Assembly (NCBI GenBank): GCA_031002005.1
Contig: JARYHS010008074.1
Coordinates: 347,534,932-347,598,931 of the forward strand
Reading direction: 5' to 3'
Source of the DNA: Vandiemenella viatica
Lineage: Eukaryota; Arthropoda; Insecta; Orthoptera; Morabidae
Length of the DNA: 64,000 bases
In this document: positions 12,340 to 22,760 of the stretch, one piece after another
How the letters are laid out: every line of letters starts with the position of its first letter
Position numbering within the stretch: position 1 is the stretch's first letter
Notes under the pieces: model-generated
The model's database searches: none
What the model saw: only the letters and a program-made list of their open reading frames with translations
What the model was told of the DNA's origin: nothing
Position numbers and translations under genes: made by a program

Positions 12340-12540
12340 ACGAAGTCGTCCCGTATGCGATGCGATGCGATGCTTCATGCTAGTGTTCGATTGTACCGAA
12401 AGTAACGAGTAACGAAACGATACGATAGTAACGAAGTTATCCCGTACGCGGCGCGACTCGATACAATGCTTCATGCTAGTGTTCGATTGTACCGAAAGTA
12501 ACGAGTAACGATTCGAAAGTAACGGGTATTGATTGGTTTA
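12340..12540. repeat. Subterminal tandem duplication of the hAT element, period about 97 bp
   Basis: The string gcttcatgctagtgttcgat followed by tgtaccgaaagtaacgagtaacga occurs at about 12372 and again at about 12469. It is rich in gtaacg motifs related to the element ends. Confidence 0.75.
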
Positions 12541-12597
12541 GTAACGAATACATACGGGTACAGAATATCTCGTTACTTTTACAGCACTACTCCACAA

Positions 12598-13414
12598 AAA
12601 GCTGACTTCACTCCTCCCGCTCGTTCACTGGAATCACGATAAACATCTTGACTGCGAGAAGTAACTTACTAATGTGTTGACACTTTTATTTTAATTGCCG
12701 AGTTTTCGACTTTACATCAGTTTTAAAACGCAACTGGTTCTACTCATCGGACCACGGGGCTCACATTAAACGAAATCACACAGAAATCCTTGTGTGGAAT
12801 TGCGCCTCAATGACGCCTGGCCCACTAAGATCTAGCCAGGTGTTAGTTCTATTTCAAGCAGCTTTTGAGGTAGTATGGCGGATGTCGTGAATGGAATTTT
12901 CACATAATCATTTCTAACGTGCTGGTCTTTGAACGAACTGCCGCGGCAAAAACAGAATATTTTCTGACTCATGGCAAAGGGATAGAAGTTTTTAGAGGGC
13001 TCGAGGAGGGTATCCAAGCGAAGTTGGCTTCGGTTTGCAAAAGGAAGTTGTAGAATTTGATTACAAATCGATAGATTAGACAGAAGTCGTATTCAAGTAG
13101 CGGTGGCTTGTTACGTAGTTTGATACCTTCACGTCAATAAATATTTCATTAAGATAGGTTTCTTCTTATATGCTTCCAACACACAAGATGTTTCCTCCTT
13201 ACCGTGAAAGAGATGCAGAGATATGACCCTTCATAGTGTGAGCTCTTACATACATCTCGCATTTCGCAGGCGCGGTAAACAAAATATAAGCCTATTTGAA
13301 TCATTTCGTAGTCAAGCACGCTAGTTTTACCTTTCAGTTTGATACCAGCTTCAACTGAAGAGAAGGCAGAAGAACTATATTCCTGTAATACTTAAGCAAC
13401 TTTAAACTTTTTTA
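12598..13414. other. Intronic stretch, no gene seen
   Basis: No recognised repeat or coding similarity. Confidence 0.4.
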
Positions 13415-13590
13415 TTATGGCTTTACGCCTTGTCGACGTCTAGGTCATTAGAGGTGAGATAGGACTGCTGGGTCAATAATGATGAATCATTCCGGCATTC
13501 ATCAGGAGCGATTTAGGGAAATCATGGAAAGTCGAATCCAGAATTGTCGGATGGGGATTCCGTCCATCCGATTCCGAGGCCAGAGCGTTT
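13415..13590 (-). repeat. SINE-A copy, truncated in the head
   Basis: 3' module ggctttacgccttgtcgacg and gaggccagagcg head are visible in reverse orientation; the extreme head end is missing. It lies within the troponin C intron. Confidence 0.8.
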
Positions 13591-13895
13591 TAAATAGCGC
13601 CAGTTCTAATATGGTGATTCTTTATATGTTTGCATGCTGTATTTCCATTGTATGTTTGTTCCAAGAAGTCCAGACAACAGAAGATTGTCACATACTTACA
13701 CAAAAACATACATTCTTGTGTCTGAACTCGAACCACCGACCCCCTTGACGCGAAGCTAGCACCCACGATACACCTTCAGTGGCGTGATCGGCTGGAAAAT
13801 GAATGGAGCGCCGGGAGACTAGCAGAAAGTGAATAAATCAAACTGGACGTCGTACACATTTAACTGATTCAGTCGTAATTCTTAATGTGATCTTA

Positions 13896-14534
13896 CAAGG
13901 GGCCATCCAAAAATTACGTCACACGAATTTCATGATTTTTGGACCCCTCTCATGTCACAGGTTGTCACATTTGTGGGACCCCCCCCTGGTGTGATGTCAC
14001 ATATTTTGCAATTTTAAATTTATAAATTAAAACAGCACTTCCAAAATGATTTATGTATTTCTAGTTAAAAAATCATATCAACAATAAATCAAACATTTAA
14101 GAAAATATAAAAAAAAACATAAAAAATCGAATTAATTATACAAAATAAAGTCATCATGTGTCCATGGATTTTGACCCCTTTCCTTGATACTGTTTATTAT
14201 TGGCATAATAGTTACTTCATTCTTGATTTCGATAGTGTTGGGAACATTCGATGTGTCAACATCATCTTCGTCCAACCATAAAGCATCGTCATCGTTTAAT
14301 AACCAAAGAACTTCCCAGTTTCGTCTAGCGGCAATGCTTTGTGGACAAATCTTAATGATGGGGAAAACCTCTAGTTGTCTCTTATGTTGGTTACTGGCTT
14401 TGATGGATGTGATGTCACAATGTTTATGACACGTCTCCCCCCCCCCCCTTTTTCACACGATGTCACATGATGCTACACTTTGTTGACCCCCTTCTCCCCC
14501 TCAAGGTGTGACGTAATTTATGGACTGCCCCCAA
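13896..14534. mobile_element. PIF/Harbinger-like MITE
   Basis: Element 13899-14531 has inverted ends ggggccatccaaaaattacg / reverse-complemented ggggcagtccataaattacg, each continuing tcacac, with 3-bp direct repeats CAA at each side. It is C-run rich inside. The 3-bp duplication suggests PIF/Harbinger, but the family assignment is inferred. No transposase domain is present; the 81-codon frame inside has no recognised motif. Confidence 0.65.
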
Positions 14535-15764
14535 CCTTGTTCAAGAGGTTCAAGCAGCCACTCATCCCACCTCTGTCGTGGCTGCATCTGCTAGATTAAT
14601 GTAGAATTAAAATCTCGGAGCCTCGTGGGGAACAAGGCTTAGCCTTTAACAATGGCTCCTACGGAGTCCATAATCGGTATGTTTCATTTTAAATACAAAA
14701 ACCTCAACCACATAGGGTTGGTTAACAGATTACACGCATTATGTCCACACAGCCCAGACCGTAACGGTTATTGCAGCTAATTTTACACTTTTCTGTAATG
14801 TTACGTTCTGGGTCTTCTCTCTCTGACTAGGTCACGATAAAAATCGGTTCGCTGTATCATATCACTTATTAGATATGTATGCCCTCTACTGAGAGAAAAT
14901 CTCTGGGAATTTGCAATGTATTTCCCAATCTTTGTGAGACATACTGACTACAGAAAATGCATAAAATGTTATTGCTGTCTGTGTACTTGGCGAAAATACG
15001 AGCTCTTTTGAGCTTGCTGGCAAGGTTTAGCCTGGTATCGTATTATACTCCTACCCGTCAGTTACTGCATTGCTGGATCGCGAACTTATTTCTCTTTGCG
15101 GTACGACTCTTGCATACGTGAAGAGGCTCACACTGTAGGGTGGTCAGGCAGCAGGTGTGTATGTGCGCGTCCGGTAATTGGTCTGCAAGTGGCTCCGTAC
15201 TCAGAGAGACTCGCAAACTACATCAAACAGAATTCGTGGACAGCAACCTCTGGGAGCGACCACCGTGACGTGCCGAAGTCGATGTCCCTACAGAGCACCC
15301 CAGGACGGAGTGTAATTAACGTCCGAAACAGCTCCCCTTTAACGGAGGCTAAATCTCGTCACCGCCCGGTCACGCTATTTCGCCATTCCAGCTCGCACGT
15401 AGAAAGCAACGCATCGTTACGCCAGCGGTCCTGATAACAAACGTCGTGTCACTAGCCATTACTAATCACTGTGTTTTGTCGGCGCCCGTACAGTGAATTG
15501 CTCAAAGTGAACTTACACCGTTTTCTGGATGGAGAGCGCGTTTGTAAAGAAAATTTATACAATGTGCTAGGAGCCAATGAGCATTATACTGAATCTGTTG
15601 CAACTGCATGTCGAAACTCAACTAACTGTTGCTTTGCACAGCGAATAAACATAACAAGAAACATTGAAGTTATACGCACAAGTCAGCCAAATCCCTACAC
15701 GTTGCATTTGCAATTGTGGGATAGGTGCGAAGAAGAATCAGGCTGTAGTTATAATCAATGTAAC
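14535..15764. other. Intronic stretch, no gene seen
   Basis: Two moderately long open frames (15096-15434 and 15471-15917) have no recognised domain and no flanking splice or promoter evidence; the second runs through a SINE fragment. Confidence 0.4.
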
Positions 15765-15810
15765 GTAACATCAGCTTTTTTTTTTCACCCACCACGCTCG
15801 GTAACATCAG
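15765..15810 (-). mobile_element. Ultrashort SINE-A retroposon with A-tail and target duplication
   Basis: A 26-bp insertion (15775-15800) reads, on the - strand, CGAGCGTGGTGGGTG, then ten A and a G. The 15 bases are the extreme 5' end of the SINE-A head (compare cgagtgtggtgggt at 22539). It is flanked by exact 10-bp direct repeats GTAACATCAG (15765-15774, 15801-15810), so it is a retroposition event and not chance similarity. Confidence 0.8.
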
Positions 15811-16071
15811 TTATATATCTTTTTATCTTATTTCAGACCATTTTGTGTACTGCGCAACCGAATATGAGTATTTTAGGATTTCAATCTATAAACTGCCTAA
15901 TTTATGCATTTACGTAAATGATACACAAATCACTGAAATTTTAAATAATTGATTTACCCATTAATTGTTTTTAAAAAAATAGTCTTTACTGAGTAAGGAT
16001 AATTAAGAAACAATATTTTATTGTTCTCCGCTGTTAATAGCTCTACGTGCGAATAATAAGTTTTATTATTA

Positions 16072-16303
16072 TTATGGCTTTACTGCCTCGTCGATGTCGA
16101 GGTCATTAGAGGTGTGAAAGGACAGGGGGAAAGGAATGGTAGGAATTTGGCCATTGCCTTTTGAAGGAAGCATCCCGACATTCGCTTGGAGTGATTTTGG
16201 GAAACCATGAAAAACCCACATCTGGATACCCGGACGGGGATTCGAACCCGTATTATCCCAAATGTGAGGTCACAGCGTTACCGATCACACTACTACTCTC
16301 CGT
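16072..16303 (-). repeat. SINE-A copy (tRNA-derived), near full length
   Basis: Reverse orientation: 3' module ggctttactgcctcgtcgat, body attgccttttgaagg, B box as ggggattcgaaccc, and head ending near actctccgt. It lies in the troponin C intron. Confidence 0.85.
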
Positions 16304-17514
16304 AATAAATTAATTACTTCAAAGTATAGTGATAACAGTCATTCTAAAAATGTTCATTTGTAAATTGTTGGTTTATGAATGCTCTAAATTTACTCATTTA
16401 CTCATAATTATTTTCATACTTAGGTGATAAATTTATTTGTGAACAACCTTTGTCAATAAACAAAAACGCCGCATCGGTAGTTACCAAAGACATGATACAA
16501 TACAATACTATTTTCATTTTCTCGCATAGTATGAAAATGGTTTCTCCAATATACATTAAATTTTCGGTGATAGACTATAAACTGAATTAGCGTTTCAAAT
16601 GATCAATTAAATGTACAGCTTCATACCAACCAAATTATTACTGCCCTTACTTTTCGGTAAGTTTAATTTAGCATACACCAAATTCTAATTTAAGTTTGTT
16701 AATTGTCACTTTCGAGTTTTTATTAAACAATTTTTTTGCGTATTTAATGGAAGATTATTAAATTTAACTGCCGTATCTCTGATGAATTGACAGAGAAACT
16801 TCACAATAGAAGTGTTTAAATAAACGATGGATTTAAAAAAGCCAAAATAAGAAAATATAAAAGGGTTTACCGATATGCATTTTATTCCTCGGAAGGGTAC
16901 AATTTCTGTTGACACAGTAACTCCCATTAAAATTGTGAAACAACTCCAAATTTATGGCTTTTTACTGGTTTACGAAGATTTACAGGTAATTTTGTCTGGT
17001 TGCATGGTTATTTAGACTTAATCCTTATACTTTTCAGTGATAGGTAACTTCTCGATAAACTTTTTAGCGTGCTTTTATTTCGTTGCAACACTTCAGTAAA
17101 ACATACATAAATAAGACATCATACTTCTTTCCGAATATAAAGCACCTTACGATAGCAAATCTCCATTTTAGCACCATTGCGAGCGTGCTTGCTCCGTTGC
17201 GAAAATCCGGAACTTATACAGGCATCGTAAAAATGTATAGAAAACTATAAAAGCGCCGACAGAAGTTAATTAGTAATTGCGTATAATTATAGACAAAATA
17301 TAAATCTTTCAAAAACAATTAAAATTGGTTAAATGTAACTAGGAAATTTGTGCAAGCATTTGAACATCTGACTGACAAAATTTCTTAATTAACATTCCAT
17401 GTAACGGGGCGCATTTAATATTCTTATAGCAATCATTAGGTCCATTAAATAACACTTTTACCCATTTCACACCACGTATTCATAGAAAAATTATACAAAA
17501 TTTGCAATTATTCA
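16304..17514. other. Intronic AT-rich stretch, no gene seen
   Basis: No recognised repeats or coding similarity. Confidence 0.4.
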
Positions 17515-17559
17515 GTGTATATGTATCTCAGACATAAATGTTGTATTTATAGAATTGCA

Positions 17560-18110
17560 GTTAGTAGGAAAGTGGGTCTCAGGGCTGTTGCAACATGGCC
17601 TCTACTAATTTTAGTTTGCGACCCACCCACCGTGCGTCTCTGCTACTGTGTTACATTGGATGAGCGATGGCAGGCTCAGTTTCCTAGCGGCGTGTCGCAG
17701 CGGTGAGGCACGTTCGCATTTAGAAATTTCTATCCCGTGTCGTAACGGCGTGCTAGGCGCGGCGCCTTGTCGACTCGTGTCAGACGCCGGCCACAGATTT
17801 AGAAGGCTGTGGGCCGGCTGTCACGGATGACGGATAGCTTTGCCTTTGGCGTCAGGCCAAGGTATTCGGTTGGCGAAATATAGCATGTGTGGCCGAGTCA
17901 TGTGACCAGGTGCCAGCCAATCGGAGAGAAATTAAGCGTAACGTCAACCGAGTTGGCTTCCTCCTCGCCAGCGTCCTCCATTCAGTAAGATAATCCCACA
18001 CCTCAACGGCCACTTGGCTTTTGTTCACAACAGGCGTGCCGTTAATTTTACTGAGGCACGCAATTTAGTGGCGACTTAATTAGTACCATTATTCTTACGT
18101 CCCCCGCCGA
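17560..18110. promoter_or_regulatory. CpG-rich intronic island, candidate regulatory element
   Basis: About 500 bp of GC- and CpG-rich sequence in an AT-rich intron. It contains gtcatgtgac (an E-box of the M-box type), an agccaatcgg CCAAT motif, and GCCGTTAATTTT at 18038. No coding or transposon similarity is recognised. A cis-regulatory role is inference only. Confidence 0.3.
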
Positions 18111-18239
18111 TCTGACTTTCAGCATAATGATCGGGGAACTTCTTTGATGTGAAAGAATTAAAAACAGTTTTAGTAAAGTATAGAATCACTGGGGTGTAAG
18201 GGTTTTGGAGAGACTATATTAGCCTTTTACAACCAAATG

Positions 18240-21190
18240 TCAACTTCTCTTTCACCTGGTGCACCCTGTTTGAACGGACGAGGCTCTGGCAACTGAAAGA
18301 TTCCCGCTATGTATGTAGTCACCCACTGCTTATCAACGGACTCCGAAAGGAGGGCGGAAGAGCATGGAGCTGTCCAGGGCATCCACTTGCCCTTGGAGTT
18401 GGAAACGGCCCCTAAAAGTGGATGAGTCAGAAATGATCAATGGCATGGGCATGCAGAAGGAATCGAGAAACCACAGCATTAAGGAACCAAAGGGTATCCC
18501 GAGGATATGTAATCCTCTCAAATTACATATTTCATGATGACTTTTTCATGGGTAAAATGTTCCAGAGGTAAAATAGTCCCCCAATCGGATCTCCGGGTGG
18601 GGACTGCTCAGGGAGGAGTCATTAGAATGGATAGAAACATTCTACGAGTCGGAGCGTGGAATGTTAGAAGTCTGAATAGGGAAGATAGAATTAGAAAACT
18701 TAAAAAGGGAGATGGAACGACTTAAATTATATGTTGTTGGGATTAGTGAGATTAAATGGAAGGACTCACAGGATTTCTGGTCTGGGGAATCAGGATAATT
18801 CACACAAGCTGTCAATGGAGTCACTGGTGTAGGATTTGTAATGAATAAGAGAAGAGGGAAACGGGTGAGTTATTATGATCAGTTTAGTGACAGGATTATT
18901 TTCATGAGGTTGGAAACTAAGCCCGCTCCAACCACATTAGTACAAGAGTATATGCCAACGTCACAGGAAGATGACGAAGAAATAGAGAAAATATAGGAAG
19001 TTTTAGTCTAGAAGAAAGAAATAAGCGAGGAAGCAGTTTGTTAGAATTCTGTGAAAGTAATAAGCTAGTTACGGCAAACACACTGTTTAAGAACCATGTA
19101 ATAAGGATATACACCTGGAAACGTCCAGGGTCTACAGGCAGATATCAGTTAGATTGTATCATCGTCAAACAGAGATTCAGGAATCAAGTTCTAGATTGTA
19201 AAACGTACCCTGGAGCAGACATGGACCATAATTTTATAGTAATGAAGTTCAGGCTGAAATTCAAGCGAATAATTAAGCAGAAACTGGAAGTGAACTAGAA
19301 TCTAGCATGAGAGAAAAATTTGCAGAAATGGTTGACTTAGGTCTAAGAAGTAACTCTGAAAAGAGTTCAACTGAGGACGAATGGAATGCATTAAAGAACA
19401 AGTAATGAAAGTTGGTAAAGAAAATTTAGGAATAGGGAACAAGCCGCCCGAAAACCTTGGATCACAGACGAAAATTTGGAGCTGATGGATCAGAGGAAAA
19501 AAGGCACAAAAATGATCAGGATGATGCAGGAAGAGAGCAATATAAGCAATTCAGAAATAAAATAAACAGGAAATGCAAAAAAAGCAAAAGAAAAATGGCT
19601 AGAAGAAAAGTGTGAAGCAGTAGAAAAGGAAATGATGATAGGTATAGTAGATGTTACTTATAGAAAGATCAAACAGAATTTTGGAGAAATGATGAAACGA
19701 GGTGTAAACTTTAAAGCTGCCGTTGGGAAACCTCTTTTAAGCTCAGACGATAGAGCTAACCGTTGGAATGAAACTGTATGATGGGGACGATTAGAATAAT
19801 AGCGCAGTGGAAAAAGAAGGCGATGTCGACATTAATAACTTTGGAGATCCTGTTTTGAGGACAGAATTTAATAGAGCCCTGAATGACTTGAAAGCAAATA
19901 AAGCGTTTGGAATTGATGAGATACCTGTAGAACTTCTTATATCCCTAGGAGAAGAAGGAATTAAAATATTATTCAAGATGATATAAAAAATGTATGGAAC
20001 AGAAGAAATCCCAAACGATTTTAATAAAAATATTATCTTCACACTTCCGAAGAAAGCACAAGACAAGAAATGTGAGAATTATCGCACCATTAGTATAACG
20101 TCATATGCTTTAAAATTACTGACCAGAATAATATACAGAAGAAGTGGTAGTAGAAGAGATAGTAGGTGAAGATCAGTTTGGGTTTAGGAAAGATCGAGGT
20201 AGAAGGGAAGCAATTCTGGCTTTAAGATTAATACTTGAAGGGCTGATCAAGAAAAACAAAGATACTTTTATGGCGTTTCTTGATTGGGAAAAAGCTTTTG
20301 ATAATGTTAGGTGGGACGAGATGTTAAAAATTTTAAAGAAGTCAGGTCTAAAATATCCAGATATAAGGAACTATATAAACTATAATATATATACTATAAA
20401 CTATATAAATCATATAGGAATCAAGAGGTTACAATAAAAGGAGAGAATCGTGAGAGTCACGCATCATTTAAAAAGGGTGTGAGACAAGGTTGTAGTCTAT
20501 CCCCGTTAATATTCAGCATGTATGTAGAGGAAGCAACAAAGGAAGTAAAAGAAAAATTTTCATGTGGCATAAGTGTTCAGGGAAAAAAGTCAGTGTGCTA
20601 CGATTTGCTGATGAAACTGTCTTTTTAGCAGAACAGGCTGAGGATATTGAGAAGTTACTGAATGGCATGAACAAAATACTGAAGGAAGATTTTGGTAAGA
20701 CCAAGACCAAAGTGATCAAAGGTAGCACAAATAATACCAGTACTAGCAGATTAAATATAAAAATAGGATCGGATGCAATAAGAGAAGTACATAAGTGAAT
20801 TCTGCTACTGGGGAAGCAATATTACAACCGATGGCTGAAGCAGGAAAGATGTTAAAAACAAAATAGCACTAACAAGAAGAGTCTTCATAAGAAAGAGAAA
20901 TCGTTTAGTTTCAAATATTGATCTATGTATTTGAAAGAACTTTTTAAAACTCTATGTCTGGAGCACAGCACTTTATGGTAGCGAAACATGGACTTTAGGA
21001 ATACCAGAAGGAAATAAAATTGAAGTATTTGAAATGTGGTTCTACAGAAGAATGCTGAAAATTATATGGACAGACATAGTACGAAATTAAATTGTTCTGG
21101 AAATGATGGGTGAGGAAAGGAGTTTGTGGAAGAAGTTTACTGGAAATACCTGGGTTGCATGTTGCGGAAAGTATGGTATTTGTTTGAACG
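18240..21190 (+). mobile_element. RTE-type LINE, decayed
   Basis: A 5' leader (18240-18640) with the family phrase ggatctccgggtggggactg is followed by an AP-endonuclease start (LRVGAWNVRSLNREDRIRKL at about 18639). Reverse transcriptase blocks follow: DQFGFRKDRGRREAILALRL (20170), AFLDWEKAFDNV (20270), GVRQGCSLSPL (about 20480), RFADETVFLAEQ (20593) and a C-terminal YGSETWTL...FEMWFYRRML segment (about 20973-21060). The catalytic FADD box reads FADE. Many stops and frameshifts and a truncated 3' end leave it inactive. It is inserted in sense in a troponin C intron. Confidence 0.85.
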
Positions 21191-22537
21191 ACTCCTAAAT
21201 TTCCTGACGATGTCCTCAATCCATTCACGTTTCGACGCCTTGTAATAACAGCTAGGTCTCAAATTAGCCTCGCATATTATGTTTTAGTAGGCTTTCGGTT
21301 ACATCTGAACTGAACACAGTTTTGATGATGGTTCAGCCATTATTGGATGGAATATTCCGTACTGGAGTACGGTAGCAAGGGCTGATTGAAATCTAACTCA
21401 TTTCGGTGTCATTTTCATCTCGGTAAACAACAAAAATCAACAAGAAAATATGAGGAAACAACATGAAATCTGAAGAGCAATAGAATATTTTGATTATTTT
21501 TAAAAAATGCGAATCGGATTCAATGAATCTGCGTATTCCGCAATTTGGTTTCACACCACTCACTCACAGGTTGATTGGCAACAAATGAGAGGAAATTCAC
21601 GTAAACGCAATGAAGTAACTTCATGTCCTTGGCACGAGCATCGGCATTTGTCTTTAGAAAAATGAACACAGGGGTCCAAGGAATTCACCACTGGACTAGA
21701 AATTATCGAGCGTGAATTTTCTTTCCTGACTGAGAAATCGTTGGCTTATTCCTCCTCGCGTCGTTTCATTAGCATCCTCTACCCATGTTTGTATTCAGAT
21801 AAGTATTACTATAACCGATGAAGATATTCTCTGGTGTTCAACTTGTGCATGAGTGAGAAAAGTACGTTTAATTTTCATTCGTCGCTAAATTGTGAAACGC
21901 TTCTGTTCTTTGTTTGCGATCCAAAATTTGTTACTCATGCAAATGTTTCGTTTGATTGCTGGGGCCTCTTCTCTTTGGGTACAGTTAACGGTGATTTTTT
22001 AGAATGTTTTTGTCAATATGGAAAAGCTGCAGAACGGTTTCGATTTTGTAGCAAATGCAATGAGGAAGCTCGCTCCTCAAAGAGTAGTTTCTAAAATAAT
22101 TTCAATTACAAGTGTGCTGTGAGAAGTATGTTTCCTTGTACGGAGAATACTTGTAACAGGGCTAGGGTTTGAAAGCTCGAGGAGCGCAAGTGTAGTTTAC
22201 AGTGCCATGGATCCAGTTCTTCTTGAACACACGAATTACTGTTTAATTTCCACATTCACATAATATGATTCTCTATTAATTTTTAAAAATATAGCTATTC
22301 TTGTCCTGGCCCTGTCCTTCACAAAGTTTGGTAAGCTTGTACATTAACGGAAACTCTTCAGATTTTGTAGGAGATATCAGGTTCATTAATTATGTGACCT
22401 CCGCTAAAACCAAGATTTTAGTTTTGGCTGTCGCGTAATCAAGTTTTCAGAATATGTGGGCATTTAATATCGACGAAATACTATCTTATATTTCCATAAG
22501 TTTCTATATCTTAAGCAATGTGCCCTTACAAAATATA
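21191..22537. other. Intronic stretch, no gene seen
   Basis: An 86-codon frame at 21834-22094 is cysteine-containing but has no recognised domain. Confidence 0.4.
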
Positions 22538-22760
22538 CCGAGTGTGGTGGGTAAGCCTTAACGGTCTTGCCTCACATTCGGGAGGACGCGTGTTCGAGTC
22601 CCCTCCGGTCATCAAGATTTAAGTTTTCCATGATTTTCCGAAATCACTACGGGAGAATGACTGAATAGTTATTTCAAAAGGCCATGGGCGAATTCCTTAC
22701 CGTTCCTTGCCCTCAGTGCTTTACCGCTAGTAATGGCAGCGTCGTCGGCGAGGCCATAAA
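22538..22760 (+). repeat. SINE-A copy (tRNA-derived), full length
   Basis: Starts ccgagtgtggtgggtaagcc, then gcctcacattcgggaggacg, B box gttcgagtccc, body aaggccatgggcgaattcc, and ends gtcgtcggcgaggccataaa. It is one of the most complete copies and useful for defining the family. Confidence 0.9.

Larger units (their letters stand above)
9607..12597 (+). mobile_element. hAT-type DNA transposon with 8-bp target duplication (non-autonomous)
   Basis: Element 9615-12589 is flanked by perfect 8-bp direct repeats CTCCACAA (9607-9614 and 12590-12597), the hAT hallmark. Terminal inverted repeats begin TAGAGCTGTAAAAGTAACG on the left and, reverse complemented, TAGTGCTGTAAAAGTAACG on the right. Subterminal cgttac/gtaacg motifs are repeated many times at both ends, as expected for hAT transposase binding. 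No hAT transposase was found. It has been invaded by a Tc1 element (9894-11319) and carries a LINE C-terminal fragment (about 11540-11890). It lies within a troponin C intron. Confidence 0.85.

Noticed and set aside
15471..15917. 148-codon open frame with several cysteines
   Set aside because: No recognised domain, no splice or promoter context, and it runs through an inserted ultrashort SINE fragment.
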